This document shows positions 1 to 8,943 of a stretch of DNA of 64,000 nucleotides, one piece after another. The stretch is taken from NCBI GenBank assembly GCA_963708515.1, contig CAVPSX010000021.1:248001-312000 (forward strand). The letters are read 5' to 3'. Positions within the stretch are counted from its first letter, which is position 1, and each line of letters begins with the position of its first letter. Under the pieces are notes generated by a model. The model was not told the origin of the DNA and made no database searches. It was given only the letters and a program-made list of their open reading frames with translations. The DNA is from JAPLJM01 sp963708515. GTDB taxonomy: Bacteria > Desulfobacterota > Syntrophia > Syntrophales > Fen-1087. The position numbers were made by a program, and so were the translations under genes.

Positions 1-535
1 ACACCATTGCGAGGACCGCGTCCTCGAAGCTGCCGACGATGACCGGTTCGTAGATGAACGGGTCCTCGACGCGGCGCAGCCGCCGGAAGACCTCCCGGAT
101 CTCCGGCCACATCGAACGCTCGCCGGGCGAAACCATCAGCACCTCGAAATAAGGTTTTCGGCTTTGACCGCGGCCGATCGACGGCGGCAGGATGTCGGTG
201 GGGCGCGCCTCGGTCTCCTCCTCCGCCTTCCACGCCTCGGAGTTGTCGCGGTAGCTGTTGGTCATCAGCCCGTTGCTGATCCGCTGCACCAGGCGGGCGA
301 AGCCGGTCCAATCGCCGGTCTGCAGGCGCTCGTGCAGCTGCGCCATCAGCCTCGGCCCGGGGTAGCCGCAGAAATCCTCGATCGGTCCCATGTCAGCCAG
401 GAGCTTCTGCGCTTCTTGTCGCAGCGCCTCCGCGTCTCGCTCGGCAACCCCGACCAGCGTCTTGGCGATGCGGTGAAGCGTTCTCCAGCGGTCCAAACGT
501 CCCTCTGCTGCTGAAAAGAAATTCGAAAGTTCCAT
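1..535 (-). CDS. PLP-dependent decarboxylase-like protein, N-terminal part (cut by window edge)
   Basis: Open frame of 178 codons running off the left edge. The ATG at 535 has a good ribosome binding site (AAGGAG, about 5 bases upstream). The first ~120 residues are helical and charged with no motif I recognise. From about residue 130 the text (YFEVLMVSP, then RRVEDPFIYEPVIVGSFED) resembles the receiver-like wing domain at the front of large Orn/Lys/Arg decarboxylases. The catalytic PLP domain would lie outside the window, so the assignment is tentative. It is last in a probable operon after the VWA/OmpA and receiver genes, 72 bases behind the latter. Confidence 0.5.
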   Translation of the reverse strand, partial: MELSNFFSAAEGRLDRWRTLHRIAKTLVGVAERDAEALRQEAQKLLADMGPIEDFCGYPGPRLMAQLHERLQTGDWTGFARLVQRISNGLMTNSYRDNSEAWKAEEETEARPTDILPPSIGRGQSRKPYFEVLMVSPGERSMWPEIREVFRRLRRVEDPFIYEPVIVGSFEDAVLAMV

Positions 536-607
536 GGTTTTTCTCCTTATTATTTAATTATTTGAGTATGACGGGACCCTGTGCCATCCCTGCGCATTCC
601 GTCCCCG

Positions 608-1024
608 TCATTGCATTACTTTGTCTCCTTCGCTGCATAGAGTTTTCATGGCAACACGAACAGCGTCAAGCAGGACCCTTTCATCAAAGGGCTTCCGCAA
701 ATAGGCGGTAGCGCCCAGCCGCATCGCCCGCTCTTCCATTCCGGTACGATCCTGTCCGGTGATGAATATCACGGGCAATTGCACGCCTGAGGCAATGAGC
801 TCCTCTTGAAATTCAAATCCACCGATCCCCGGCAGTTTGATGTCAAGCAGCAGACAGCCCGGGCTGCTTTTGAAATTCGATCGGCGAAGCTCCTCTGCCG
901 ACGCGAATGTATGAACCCGGTATTGTGAGGACCTCAACAACCGTTGCAAGGCGGTGCGCACGGATAGATCGTCGTCAACCACGTAAACGGTACCTGCCAT
1001 CTGGATCACGGTTTCCCCTGCCAT
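608..1024 (-). CDS. Stand-alone response regulator receiver protein (FixJ-like REC, no output domain)
   Basis: A single CheY-like receiver domain fills the protein. The acidic pocket is VVDDD, the phospho-acceptor Asp lies in LLLDIKLPG, the conserved Thr is in IFITGQD and the Lys is in LRKPFDE. The KPFDE text is typical of FixJ/NarL-type receivers, but the protein stops after the fifth helix, so there is no DNA-binding domain. It may act as a phosphate sink or through protein contacts. The frame is open to an ATG at 1084. I chose 1024 because GAGAAAGAGA precedes it, and a third ATG at 1000 starts right before the domain. It lies between the VWA/OmpA gene and the decarboxylase-like gene on the same strand. 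Confidence 0.8.
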   Translation of the reverse strand: MAGETVIQMAGTVYVVDDDLSVRTALQRLLRSSQYRVHTFASAEELRRSNFKSSPGCLLLDIKLPGIGGFEFQEELIASGVQLPVIFITGQDRTGMEERAMRLGATAYLRKPFDERVLLDAVRVAMKTLCSEGDKVMQ

Positions 1025-1096
1025 TCTCTTTCTCGTCCGGAGCACCGGAACTGCAGTTTCCGGTAGCCGCTGAGCACGATGCATTGCGATTTCCCG

Positions 1097-3160
1097 CTAC
1101 TCCGCACTGAGATATTCCAGCGTGATGGTCACCGTGCGGTTGTACGCCCGTGCTTCCGGAAGCGTATTGACGTACAGCGGGGTGTTCGGACCGACGCCCT
1201 TATGGCGGATGCGATCACCGGGATCCTGGCCGAAGGCGGCCGCCAGCAGCTTGTATACGGACATTGCGCGGCGCTCGGAAAGTTTTATATTGTAGGCCTC
1301 CTTGCCGATGTCGTCGGTGTGACCGATAATCTCAACGGTGGCATTGGGCAGATCCCGGATGCGGGCCGCTATCCTCTCGACAATGATCTGGTTGAGCCCT
1401 TCGATCGTGTCCTTGTTAAAATCGAACAGGATCAGGGCGTATTTCTCCTGAACCTTCACGTCCTGCTTTTCTGCGAGACGCTGGCTGGTCTGGATGAACT
1501 TGACTTTCACAGGGTCCGCGGAAAGCACCAGGCTCTGCCCCTTGTTGCCCTGCAGCTCCATTTTCACCGCGATATCACCCCCGGTGCCCAGGGCCACGAG
1601 ATTATTCGTCGGCAGAGAGACATGCAGCTCCGGCGCAGGCGCGCCGCTGCCGGCCAGTTCGGCAAGTTTGCCGGCGGTATTGGCTGCGGTCATCTTCCAG
1701 CTTGCGACGTCTCCCGGCGTGATTTCCTTCGCATGTACCGTCAGTGCCGACTTATTAATCCGGGTCGTGAAATACGTACTGCGGACCGGGGCAAGAATCG
1801 CCGGGTCCGAGGCGCGGATTTCCACCCGCCGGTTCTCCCACTGCCCCTCCTTGAGCCGGCTGGCACTCGGCTTCTCCGGCAGGTTGCGCGCCACGATCGA
1901 CAGGCGCTCGGGCTTTATATTCCAGCCCGCCTGCAGGTAATCCCTGACCGCCTCGGCGCGCTTTGCGGAGAGCTTCTTCTGTCCCTTTTCCTTGCCTATA
2001 TTGGAATTGCACCCAACCAGCGTGAGCGTAGCCTCGGGCTTGTCGACCAGCCGTCGTCCGACGATATTCAGCACCTGGTAGTATTTTGCCATCGCATCGC
2101 GGAACTTCTGCTCATCGAAACCGGCCGTTTCTCCCGGCCCGGCGAATCGGACATACTGAGAGGGTATCCCGCTCGACCCCTCGGCAAAATAGATATGCCC
2201 GAGCAAGGGCGAGGAATCGAAGGTCTTGATTTCTTCGATGGTCAGGCTGTCCGGGACAATCGCCAGTTTCCCCGTGAGGGGAAACACGTAGCTAAGGATG
2301 TAGTAATATTCCATTTTCGAGGCTACGCTCTGGAAGATGGGGACAAGGCTCTGTTCCGACGTTGCCTTGAAGATTTGTCCCCGATTGCGGGCGGCGAACT
2401 CGGTCAGAAACTTGTCTGTCTGGGGTCCCGGCATGTAATCTATCGCATAGGCATTGAAACGCCCAACCCCCTGTACCGCATCGAGGACATCCTTTTGCTT
2501 GAAGGCGCTGCCCATGTCTTCCCCATCAGAGAAGACCACCAGGATCCGGGGTTCTGTGGCCGGCATCGCCCGGACGATCTCAAGGCCGGCCAGCATCCCT
2601 TCGTACAGGAAGGTTTGGTCAATGATCTCCTCGCGGTAGATCCTGTCCGCAAAGGCCTGCAACGCAGCGGCATTGTTCGACTTGAACGTCTGCACACGCA
2701 GGGTGCGTCCGCCCATGGTCATCTTCTGTTTGTCGGTGAAGGCGACAAGCTGCACGTCATCAATCGGCCGGATGATCTTCAGCACCTCGCCGAGGCCCGC
2801 AAGCAGCGCCTTGGTTGCCTCCCGCTGACGCATCGAATATGAATTGTCAAGCACCAGGACGATGTGACGCGGCATCTCCATGCTTTCGGCAAGCGGCTGA
2901 ACCGAGATGATCTTCGCCGCCCGGCCTGCGAGCGATACCGCAAAATCGGGGACACCCAACCCTAACAGCGGTTTTTGATCGGCATCGACAGCGCTCACGA
3001 TCACTTTGTCGTCCCCGATGACCCGTTCAACCTCCACAGCGGCCCCGGGTTTGGCGGCCTGGACCTGCAAAACCGGCGCCTCGGCGGCATTTGCCGTCCG
3101 CACCAGAAAACAAACCATCACAGCTGCAAGGACCGATTTAAGCAACCCTGTTCTTTTCAT
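1097..3160 (-). CDS. Exported VWA-domain protein with two OmpA-like peptidoglycan-binding domains
   Basis: 687 residues. A signal peptide ending near TANAAEA is followed by a von Willebrand A domain from about residue 95, with MIDAS motif DNSYS and a later VVFSDGED. Two OmpA-like domains follow: one around residues 375-450 (LSAKRAEAVRDYL, ENRRVEI) and a C-terminal one (ILFDFNKD, IIGHTDDIG, LSERRAMSVYKLL, NRTVTI). Tandem OmpA modules suggest periplasmic anchoring to peptidoglycan, while the VWA part would bind a protein partner through a metal. The ATG at 3160 has GGGAGG upstream. The promoter carries two palindromes (see 3273-3337). Family roles are known in general; the role here is inferred. 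Confidence 0.85.
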   Translation of the reverse strand: MKRTGLLKSVLAAVMVCFLVRTANAAEAPVLQVQAAKPGAAVEVERVIGDDKVIVSAVDADQKPLLGLGVPDFAVSLAGRAAKIISVQPLAESMEMPRHIVLVLDNSYSMRQREATKALLAGLGEVLKIIRPIDDVQLVAFTDKQKMTMGGRTLRVQTFKSNNAAALQAFADRIYREEIIDQTFLYEGMLAGLEIVRAMPATEPRILVVFSDGEDMGSAFKQKDVLDAVQGVGRFNAYAIDYMPGPQTDKFLTEFAARNRGQIFKATSEQSLVPIFQSVASKMEYYYILSYVFPLTGKLAIVPDSLTIEEIKTFDSSPLLGHIYFAEGSSGIPSQYVRFAGPGETAGFDEQKFRDAMAKYYQVLNIVGRRLVDKPEATLTLVGCNSNIGKEKGQKKLSAKRAEAVRDYLQAGWNIKPERLSIVARNLPEKPSASRLKEGQWENRRVEIRASDPAILAPVRSTYFTTRINKSALTVHAKEITPGDVASWKMTAANTAGKLAELAGSGAPAPELHVSLPTNNLVALGTGGDIAVKMELQGNKGQSLVLSADPVKVKFIQTSQRLAEKQDVKVQEKYALILFDFNKDTIEGLNQIIVERIAARIRDLPNATVEIIGHTDDIGKEAYNIKLSERRAMSVYKLLAAAFGQDPGDRIRHKGVGPNTPLYVNTLPEARAYNRTVTITLEYLSAE

Positions 3161-3272
3161 AACGTTTGCCTCCCTTTGGATGACCTTTGGAATATTTCTC
3201 TGTCTGACTGTCTCTCCGGTCCGGTTTGGCTATGGGTTCACGCCTGTCTGCCTGCCCGGCCCTGTTTGGAAC

Positions 3273-3337
3273 CCGATACACCATCCGATGACGGAGGGCA
3301 ATTGGACCTTGGTCCTATCTGCACTGGACTTTGGTCC
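3273..3337 (-). promoter_or_regulatory. Tandem palindromic operator abutting a sigma-70-type promoter, upstream of the VWA/OmpA gene
   Basis: Two 12-bp boxes lie at 3326-3337 (GGACCAAAGTCC, minus strand) and 3304-3315 (GGACCAAGGTCC), 22 bp centre to centre. Next to the proximal box is a -35 (TTGCCC, 3296-3301), a 17-bp spacer and a -10 (TATCGG, 3273-3278). The proximal box is centred near -43, as in class II activation. The same layout recurs at 6632-6696. The likely binder is the FixJ/NarL-type regulator encoded at 3397-4026. Confidence 0.7.
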
Positions 3338-3396
3338 AGAACGGATCAGGAAGGGGGAAAGCGCGATTCGGAGAGAAGGGAAATAAATGCGGTCGG

Positions 3397-4026
3397 CTAC
3401 TTCGCTGGAAGGGGGTGTATGCCCGCCTTTTCGGCCATCCGGACGAGATCGGCTACCGACCGGGCGCCCATTTTCTTCATGGCGGATGCCCGGTGGGCCT
3501 TGACGGTTTTTTCCGCCATGGCGAGCCTGTCTGCGACATTCTTGTTCAGCATACCCGTGATGACACAGGCCAGGACCTCATATTCTCTCGGTGTCAGGGA
3601 ACGGACCCGCGCCTGGATTTCCTTCAATTCATCGCGTTCCGCCTTTCCCTGCCTGCATCGATCGATGGCTCTGTAGACGGCGTCGATCAGCTCCTGCTCG
3701 TCGAAGGGCTTCTGGAGAAAGTCCACGGCGCCGGCTTTCATGGCTCGTACACTCATCGGGACCGTGCCGTGACCGGAAATAAAGACAATGGGTAAAAGGA
3801 TACCCGCCCCGGCCAGTTTCTCCTGCAGGTCGAGGCCGCTGACTTCAGGCATCCGCACATCGAGAATCAGGCATCCCGTTTCCTCCCGATGGCCGGATTG
3901 CAGAAACTGCGCGGCGGAAGCAAATGATTGTGCCGCGAGGCCCATGGATAGAATGAGCCTTTCCAGGGACCGCCGGACGGAAGCATCATCATCGACGATG
4001 AAGACGACCGGCTGGGTATCCTTCAT
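3397..4026 (-). CDS. FixJ/NarL-family response regulator (REC + LuxR-type HTH)
   Basis: 209 residues. An N-terminal receiver (FIVDDD, phospho-Asp in LILDVRMPEVSG, FISGHGT, LQKPFDE) is joined by a charged linker to a LuxR-type helix-turn-helix. That domain shows LTPREYEVLACVITGMLNKNVADRLAMAEKTVKAHRASAMKKMGA-like text, split here as LTPREYEVL and NVADRLAMAEKTVKAH. Its ATG overlaps the stop of the sensor kinase gene (ATGA), so the two are co-translated and form a cognate pair. It is the best candidate to bind the twin palindromes at 3304-3337 and 6632-6665 that flank this operon on both sides. Confidence 0.93.
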   Translation of the reverse strand: MKDTQPVVFIVDDDASVRRSLERLILSMGLAAQSFASAAQFLQSGHREETGCLILDVRMPEVSGLDLQEKLAGAGILLPIVFISGHGTVPMSVRAMKAGAVDFLQKPFDEQELIDAVYRAIDRCRQGKAERDELKEIQARVRSLTPREYEVLACVITGMLNKNVADRLAMAEKTVKAHRASAMKKMGARSVADLVRMAEKAGIHPLPAK

Positions 4027-6314
4027 GGCATCACCCCGCTTTCAAACGGCACGGTGAAGGAAACAGTGACCCCTGTATCCGGGTTGTTCACCGCCCGGAT
4101 TTCACCGTTGTGGAACTTGACGATATCTTTGCTGATGGCGAGGCCCACGCCCAACCCACTGGATTTGGTGGTGAAAAAAGGATCAAAAATCCTGTCCATG
4201 ACATCCTTTTGAATACCGGGCCCGAAGTCCCTTACGGACACCAGCGCGAACCGGTCATCCTGCCTCGACGTCCTTAGGATCAGCCTGCGGAGATCGGGGT
4301 CTTTTTCCCCCATGGCATCTGCCGCATTCAGGACCAGGTTCATGACGACCTGCTGCAACTGGATCCGGTCGCCCCATATTACCGGCAGTGACGTGTCGAA
4401 TTCTCTTGCGATCGACACGCCCGCAAAAGCACCGTCGTTGCCGAGGATATGCAGAACCTCTTCGATGGTCTCGTTCAGGCTCAGCGACTCGTGCCGGATT
4501 GCTTCCTTCTTCAGCATAGGCTGGACTTTTCGGATCACCCCCGCAGCCCGGTTGCTGTCCCGGACGATGTCTCCCAGAATCTCGCCGATCTCCCGCATGT
4601 CCGGCTTGTCCTGCGAGAGGAAACGCTGTGCCGCCTGGGCGTTGCTGAGAATCGCAGCCAGGGGTTGATTGATCTCGTGGGCCAGGGTGCTCGTGAATTC
4701 GCTCAGTGTTGACACACGGGTGATGTGGGCCATATCGTCCTTGAGCCTGCGGGTCTCCGACTCGACCCGCTTCCGGCCCGAGATGTCGCGGACGATCGCC
4801 CACAACCCGGTGCTGTTCCCTGTTTCATTCTTAAGAAGAAAGGTGCGAAGTTCGATCGGCAATAGGCTCCCGTCTTTTGTCCGATATTCTTTTTCATAGA
4901 TCTCGGAGTACCCGTGGACCAGCACCTGCTGCTCGATGATCTCATTCTCGACAGCGTGCCATTTATCCGGTGTAATGTCTTGGTAGGTCAGCTTGAGCAA
5001 TTCGTCCAACGAGTAGCCCGTCATTTCCCGGTAGGAATCGTTGGCTTCCAGGATCCTCCCGTCCATGCCGACCAATACGTAGCCGTCCATCATGCTTTCG
5101 AACAGGTTGCGGTACTTCGCCTCTGATTTTCTGGAGAACTTCTCAGCCGATCGCCTGCGGTGTCCCTGCACCAATAGCCAGACGATCAGGAGCAACTGCA
5201 CCAGGCAGAAGCCAATGGCTGCGATGATGTATGCTTTGTACTGGCCCCACACCGTGGGGGGACGATTCACGATCATACTCCCCTCAGGAAGCCCGCTTGT
5301 GTCCACCCCCCACCGTTTAAGCTGTTGCCAGTCGAACATGGGTGTTCTGCTTTTTGCCAGGATCGTCGTTGGTTCCGAAAGAGGAAGTTTTCCTCTCAAG
5401 ATGTCAAGCGCCAGCAATCCGGCCCGGGTTCCCTCCGCTTCGAAATGGAACACCGAGCCACCGAGGATGCCCTTTCCTATTACGGTATTATACATTCCGA
5501 AAACCGGTACACTGGCAGCTTTCGCGACCCTCTCCGCCACATCTCTGGCGACGAAGTTCCTGCCGGTTTTGTCGGTGAAGACATTGGAGTACATCACGAT
5601 GGTCCCGGGGGTCAGGGTGGCCATCCGCTGCAGCATCTCTTCCACGTTTAGATCGCTGGTGTACTCGAATTCCAACTGGTCGGGCCACTGTGTAAAAACG
5701 CTCTTGGCCTCGCGTTCCAGTCTCTTCTCGCCTTCGCCGGTTCCATTTACGAAAACAACCCGCATCGTTCGGGGAAACAGCTTCTGCGCCAGTTGCAGGG
5801 TTCCCCGAAAATCCATACTCATCGGCAGGAGCACGAACCGGCGCGCTATGCCGGTCGTTTCAATTGTGTCCGGTCCCAGGTACGACAGGACGGGGGTCCC
5901 GGGGGAAAGGTCCCTGCCTTCATTCAAAAGAAATTTCAGGGCCGGTCCATGCACCGTAACAATGAGGTCGATTTTCTGCGTCGCATATTTATGGCGTAAC
6001 AGCGTGGTCAAATTCTTGTAATGATCTTTATCCTTCTTGCGCCCCAGGTCGAGATATTCGAAGAACAAGCTCGTTTCGCTTGTGATGCCCTCCTTGATGC
6101 CCTTTTCCATGATGGATAAAAAGGCGCGGGTAGCCTGTTGATATGCCAGCAGCCCGTCTCCATAAGAATAAAGGAGGACAATGCTCTTGGGTGCAGAAAC
6201 GGACGAACCCTGCGGCCGTGACCCGGCAAGAATGGAACTGCAAGACCCCAAGATCAGGAATAATAGGGTAAGACAGAACACCATTCCTCTGGCTTGCGTC
6301 GCAACAGAGATCAA
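4023..6314 (-). CDS. Sensor histidine kinase with periplasmic ABC-substrate-binding-like sensor and PAS domain
   Basis: 763 residues. The N-terminal export signal includes LGSCSS, which might be a lipobox. A periplasmic region of about 300 residues follows, resembling ABC substrate-binding-like sensor domains (SIVLLYSYGDGLLAYQQATR at its start). One transmembrane helix near residue 365 (FCLVQLLLIVWLLV) leads to a PAS domain (YRNLFESMMDGYVLVG). Next come HisKA (LAHEINQPLAAILS, phospho-His in HEINQP) and HATPase (NLVLNAADAM, DFGPGI, GLGVGLAIS). The kinase core matches the FixL/DctB group. It probably senses a small periplasmic ligand and phosphorylates the overlapping downstream regulator. Confidence 0.92.
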   Translation of the reverse strand: MISVATQARGMVFCLTLLFLILGSCSSILAGSRPQGSSVSAPKSIVLLYSYGDGLLAYQQATRAFLSIMEKGIKEGITSETSLFFEYLDLGRKKDKDHYKNLTTLLRHKYATQKIDLIVTVHGPALKFLLNEGRDLSPGTPVLSYLGPDTIETTGIARRFVLLPMSMDFRGTLQLAQKLFPRTMRVVFVNGTGEGEKRLEREAKSVFTQWPDQLEFEYTSDLNVEEMLQRMATLTPGTIVMYSNVFTDKTGRNFVARDVAERVAKAASVPVFGMYNTVIGKGILGGSVFHFEAEGTRAGLLALDILRGKLPLSEPTTILAKSRTPMFDWQQLKRWGVDTSGLPEGSMIVNRPPTVWGQYKAYIIAAIGFCLVQLLLIVWLLVQGHRRRSAEKFSRKSEAKYRNLFESMMDGYVLVGMDGRILEANDSYREMTGYSLDELLKLTYQDITPDKWHAVENEIIEQQVLVHGYSEIYEKEYRTKDGSLLPIELRTFLLKNETGNSTGLWAIVRDISGRKRVESETRRLKDDMAHITRVSTLSEFTSTLAHEINQPLAAILSNAQAAQRFLSQDKPDMREIGEILGDIVRDSNRAAGVIRKVQPMLKKEAIRHESLSLNETIEEVLHILGNDGAFAGVSIAREFDTSLPVIWGDRIQLQQVVMNLVLNAADAMGEKDPDLRRLILRTSRQDDRFALVSVRDFGPGIQKDVMDRIFDPFFTTKSSGLGVGLAISKDIVKFHNGEIRAVNNPDTGVTVSFTVPFESGVMP

Positions 6315-6631
6315 CGAGGGTCCCTCCTGCGTGTCATGACTCCTCCCATATATTCAGGTCCCAGATGCCCCTTGCAATGCGGCGGGTCGGCCATGTGCGG
6401 GCTCGGATTCTTCCTGCCCGTCGGGCGCTGAGCAGCGATATCGCTCGTTAATGCTGCTTCCTCTATGACGACTCCCTCTTCCCGCCCGCAGAAATATACA
6501 CAAAAAAGGTCCAAAGAACAACCATGAAATTCGCAATGAAAAGGCGTGCATATGCCCCCTTCCGGCAACGTAGCAAAGTGTCTTCCGTAACCCCTTCATT
6601 TGAATTGATTCCCCTTTTTCTTAGCCAGGCT
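6315..6631. other. Intergenic stretch upstream of the sensor kinase, no gene supported
   Basis: The open frames here have no good start, no ribosome binding site and no recognisable sequence. It should contain the leftward promoter of the kinase operon, but I cannot point to clear -35/-10 boxes. Confidence 0.5.
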
Positions 6632-6696
6632 GGACCAAGGTCCGATGCGGTTAGGACCAAAGTCCAATTGTTCTTCGGCTTGAAAAGATGTATAGG
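6632..6696 (+). promoter_or_regulatory. Tandem palindromic operator abutting a sigma-70-type promoter, upstream of the small exported protein
   Basis: Boxes GGACCAAGGTCC (6632-6643) and GGACCAAAGTCC (6654-6665) are 22 bp apart centre to centre. AATTG follows directly, giving -35 TTGTTC (6668-6673), a 17-bp spacer and -10 TATAGG (6691-6696). The arrangement matches 3273-3337 base for base in spacing, with the box order swapped. This would leave a leader of about 115 bases before the ATG at 6817. Confidence 0.7.
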
Positions 6697-6816
6697 TATG
6701 TTAGGCTGACGTTTAACAGTACTTGGAATTTGTCTGTAGTAGAAGAAGGCGCGGTAACGGAGTGCAAGAAGAAAATCAAAAGATGCATAACCCATTATGA
6801 AGAAGGAGGTTTTCCC

Positions 6817-7257
6817 ATGAAGCGTTTTGCGTTGTTAACCGTTGTGATGATGGCCCTGTTTGTATGCCTATCCGGTCCGGCTGTTGCACAGGACGTAAAG
6901 CCTGATGCCACCCTCGAACTTTCTCAAGGGCAGGTAGGCGTCGGCATCGGGTTCAGCTGGGGATCGGGCACCCTGACCTACCAGGGCAAGAAGTACCCCG
7001 TGAAGGTCGAGGGGCTTTCTGTGGGTGAAGTCGGGATTGCTAAAGCAGAAGCTGTCGGCCAGGTGTATGGCCTCAAGAAGCTCGAAGACTTCAACGGCAA
7101 CTACACCTCTGTCACCGCGGAAGGCACGGTTGGCGGAGGCGCCGGAGCCATCTCGATGAAGAACCAGCACCGCGTTGTGATCAACCTGCTCTCGACGACC
7201 AAGGGCATCAATGTGAAACTCGCCGCAAGCGGCGTGAAGCTGACGCTGAAGAAGTAG
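6817..7257 (+). CDS. Small exported glycine-rich protein, possibly SYLF/DUF1134-like
   Basis: 146 residues. The signal peptide ends near GPAVAQD, and the ATG at 6817 has a strong AAGGAGG eight bases upstream; the frame is open further upstream but without a site. The mature part has glycine-rich beta-strand text (VGVGIGFSWGSGTLTY, GTVGGGAGAIS) that recalls SYLF or DUF1134-type periplasmic proteins. I cannot fix the family. It is the first gene behind the operator-promoter at 6632-6696 and is followed by an MltF-like transglycosylase, so an envelope role is likely. Confidence 0.75.
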   Translation: MKRFALLTVVMMALFVCLSGPAVAQDVKPDATLELSQGQVGVGIGFSWGSGTLTYQGKKYPVKVEGLSVGEVGIAKAEAVGQVYGLKKLEDFNGNYTSVTAEGTVGGGAGAISMKNQHRVVINLLSTTKGINVKLAASGVKLTLKK

Positions 7258-7268
7258 TCAAGCGACAT

Positions 7269-7292
7269 GCGGGGGGGGCGGACCCCCCTCGC
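7269..7292 (+). terminator. G/C-rich hairpin after the small exported protein gene (weak terminator or attenuator)
   Basis: A run of Gs and a run of Cs form a stem of six or more G-C pairs about 10 bases after the stop. No T tract follows, so it may only dampen read-through into the transglycosylase gene. Confidence 0.3.
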
Positions 7293-7407
7293 AAAACTTA
7301 CCGACGACAAGCAGCTTGCAGCAACCCGGAAGATCGTTACCACCGCCGCCGAGGGCAGAACATCAAGGGATGTTGCCCCCTCTGGTATCAAGAAAGCGGA
7401 TAAACAC

Positions 7408-8910
7408 ATGAAGACAATACTCACAATCGGCAGGCTGACATTTGGAATTGCCGTTTCTTTGGTTCTGGTTGCCAGTGCCTTCGGACAGCCGTCGAAGCCG
7501 GCCCCGTCCGGCCCGGCAGCGAAGCAGAAGGTTCGTCAACTGGATATTTCCAATAAGCCCAGGAAGGGCGATTTTGACCAGATGCTCAAGCGCCGCGTGA
7601 TCCGCGTGCTGGTGCCCTACAGCCGCTCCCTGTACTTCAACGACAAGGGACGCGAGCGCGGCATCACCGCCGACAATGTGCGCGACTTTGAACGATGGAT
7701 CAACAAGAAATACGCGAAGAAGCTCGGCAAGCGCCCGCTCACCATCTACATCATCCCCACCACCCGCGACAAGCTGCTCCCGGAGGTCGCACAGGGCCGG
7801 GGCGACATCGCCGCGGCCAACCTCACCATCACCCAAGAACGTCTGAAGACCGTGGATTTCGCCTCGCCGGCTGCTCTGCCCGACGTGAAAGAACTGGTCG
7901 TCACCGGGCCGAAATCGCCGGCGGTCGCCTCCACGGAAGACCTCGCCGGCAAGACCGTTCACGTCCGCAAGTCATCGAGCTATTTTGAGAGCCTGGAGGC
8001 GCTCAACGGGCGCTTCAAGAAGGAAGGCAGGCCCGCCGTGAAACTGGTGCTCGTGCCCGACGCGCTGGAAGACGAGGACATGATGGAGATGCTCAACGCC
8101 GGTCTTCTGCATGCCGTCGTCGTGGATGACTGGAAAGCGAAGATGTGGGCGCAGATCCTGCCCAAGATCAGGGTGAACGAGCAGGCGGTCGTCAGGGAAA
8201 GCGGCAAGATCGGCTGGGCGATCCGGAAGGGAAGCCCGAAACTGAAGGCGGAGATCCTTGATTTTCACCAAAGCTACCTCAAGAAGCAGGGTGTTGTAGC
8301 CTACCGCCTGAAGCAGTACATGTCGCGGGTCAAGACGATCAGTGATTCCACAGGCACGTCGGAATGGAAGCGCTTCGAAGAGACCCTCGCGCTTTTCAAC
8401 AAGTACGGGAAACAGTACAATTTCGATCCGCTCATGCTGGCCGCGCAGGGCTACCAGGAATCACAGCTCAACCAGAATGCGAAAAGCCGCGCGGGCGCCA
8501 TCGGCGTCATGCAGATCATGCCGGCAACCGGCAAGGAGTTGAAGGTGGGCGATATCAAGGTTATGGAACCCAACATCCACGCCGGCGCGAAGTACATGGA
8601 CCAGCTCATGACAAAGTACTTCCCCGATGCGAAATTCACCGAGGCCGCCCGCCCACTCTTCGCCTTCGCCAGCTACAACGCAGGCCCGGGGAACATATCG
8701 AAGATGCGCAAGGAGGCTGCGAGGCGCGGGTTCGACCCGGACAAGTGGTTCGACAATGTGGAGATCGTGACCGCTCAAAAAATCGGGATGGAGACCACGA
8801 CGTACGTGCGAAACATCTACAAGTACTACGTCGCCTACAGACTCCAGCTCGACGCAGTGGAAGCGACCAAGGAGGCCCGCAAGCAGGTGGCGCCGGGTAC
8901 CGGCAAATAG
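7408..8910 (+). CDS. MltF-like membrane-bound lytic transglycosylase (SBP-bac-3 + SLT domains)
   Basis: About 500 residues from the ATG at 7408, which begins a clear signal peptide ending near ASAFGQ; the frame extends upstream to 7267 without a ribosome binding site. The first half is an extracellular solute-binding family 3 domain (RRVIRVLVPYSRSLYF, GRGDIAAANLTIT). The C-terminal part is a soluble lytic transglycosylase domain with the catalytic Glu in AAQGYQESQLN, then GAIGVMQIMPATG and FASYNAGPGNI. This order is that of MltF, which cleaves peptidoglycan glycan strands. It follows the small exported protein gene and may share its promoter. Confidence 0.9.
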   Translation: MKTILTIGRLTFGIAVSLVLVASAFGQPSKPAPSGPAAKQKVRQLDISNKPRKGDFDQMLKRRVIRVLVPYSRSLYFNDKGRERGITADNVRDFERWINKKYAKKLGKRPLTIYIIPTTRDKLLPEVAQGRGDIAAANLTITQERLKTVDFASPAALPDVKELVVTGPKSPAVASTEDLAGKTVHVRKSSSYFESLEALNGRFKKEGRPAVKLVLVPDALEDEDMMEMLNAGLLHAVVVDDWKAKMWAQILPKIRVNEQAVVRESGKIGWAIRKGSPKLKAEILDFHQSYLKKQGVVAYRLKQYMSRVKTISDSTGTSEWKRFEETLALFNKYGKQYNFDPLMLAAQGYQESQLNQNAKSRAGAIGVMQIMPATGKELKVGDIKVMEPNIHAGAKYMDQLMTKYFPDAKFTEAARPLFAFASYNAGPGNISKMRKEAARRGFDPDKWFDNVEIVTAQKIGMETTTYVRNIYKYYVAYRLQLDAVEATKEARKQVAPGTGK

Positions 8911-8943
8911 GCTGGGTCTGACGGGCGGCTACCCGAATCATCA

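Noticed and set aside
1079..2842. Long plus-strand frame of 587 codons
   Set aside because: It lies fully opposite the VWA/OmpA gene, has no recognisable domain or good start, and long antisense frames are expected at this G/C content.
3273..3337. Sigma-54 promoter for the VWA/OmpA gene
   Set aside because: No GG-N10-GC element at the right spacing; a -35/-10 pair with 17-bp spacing fits better and is repeated at 6668-6696.
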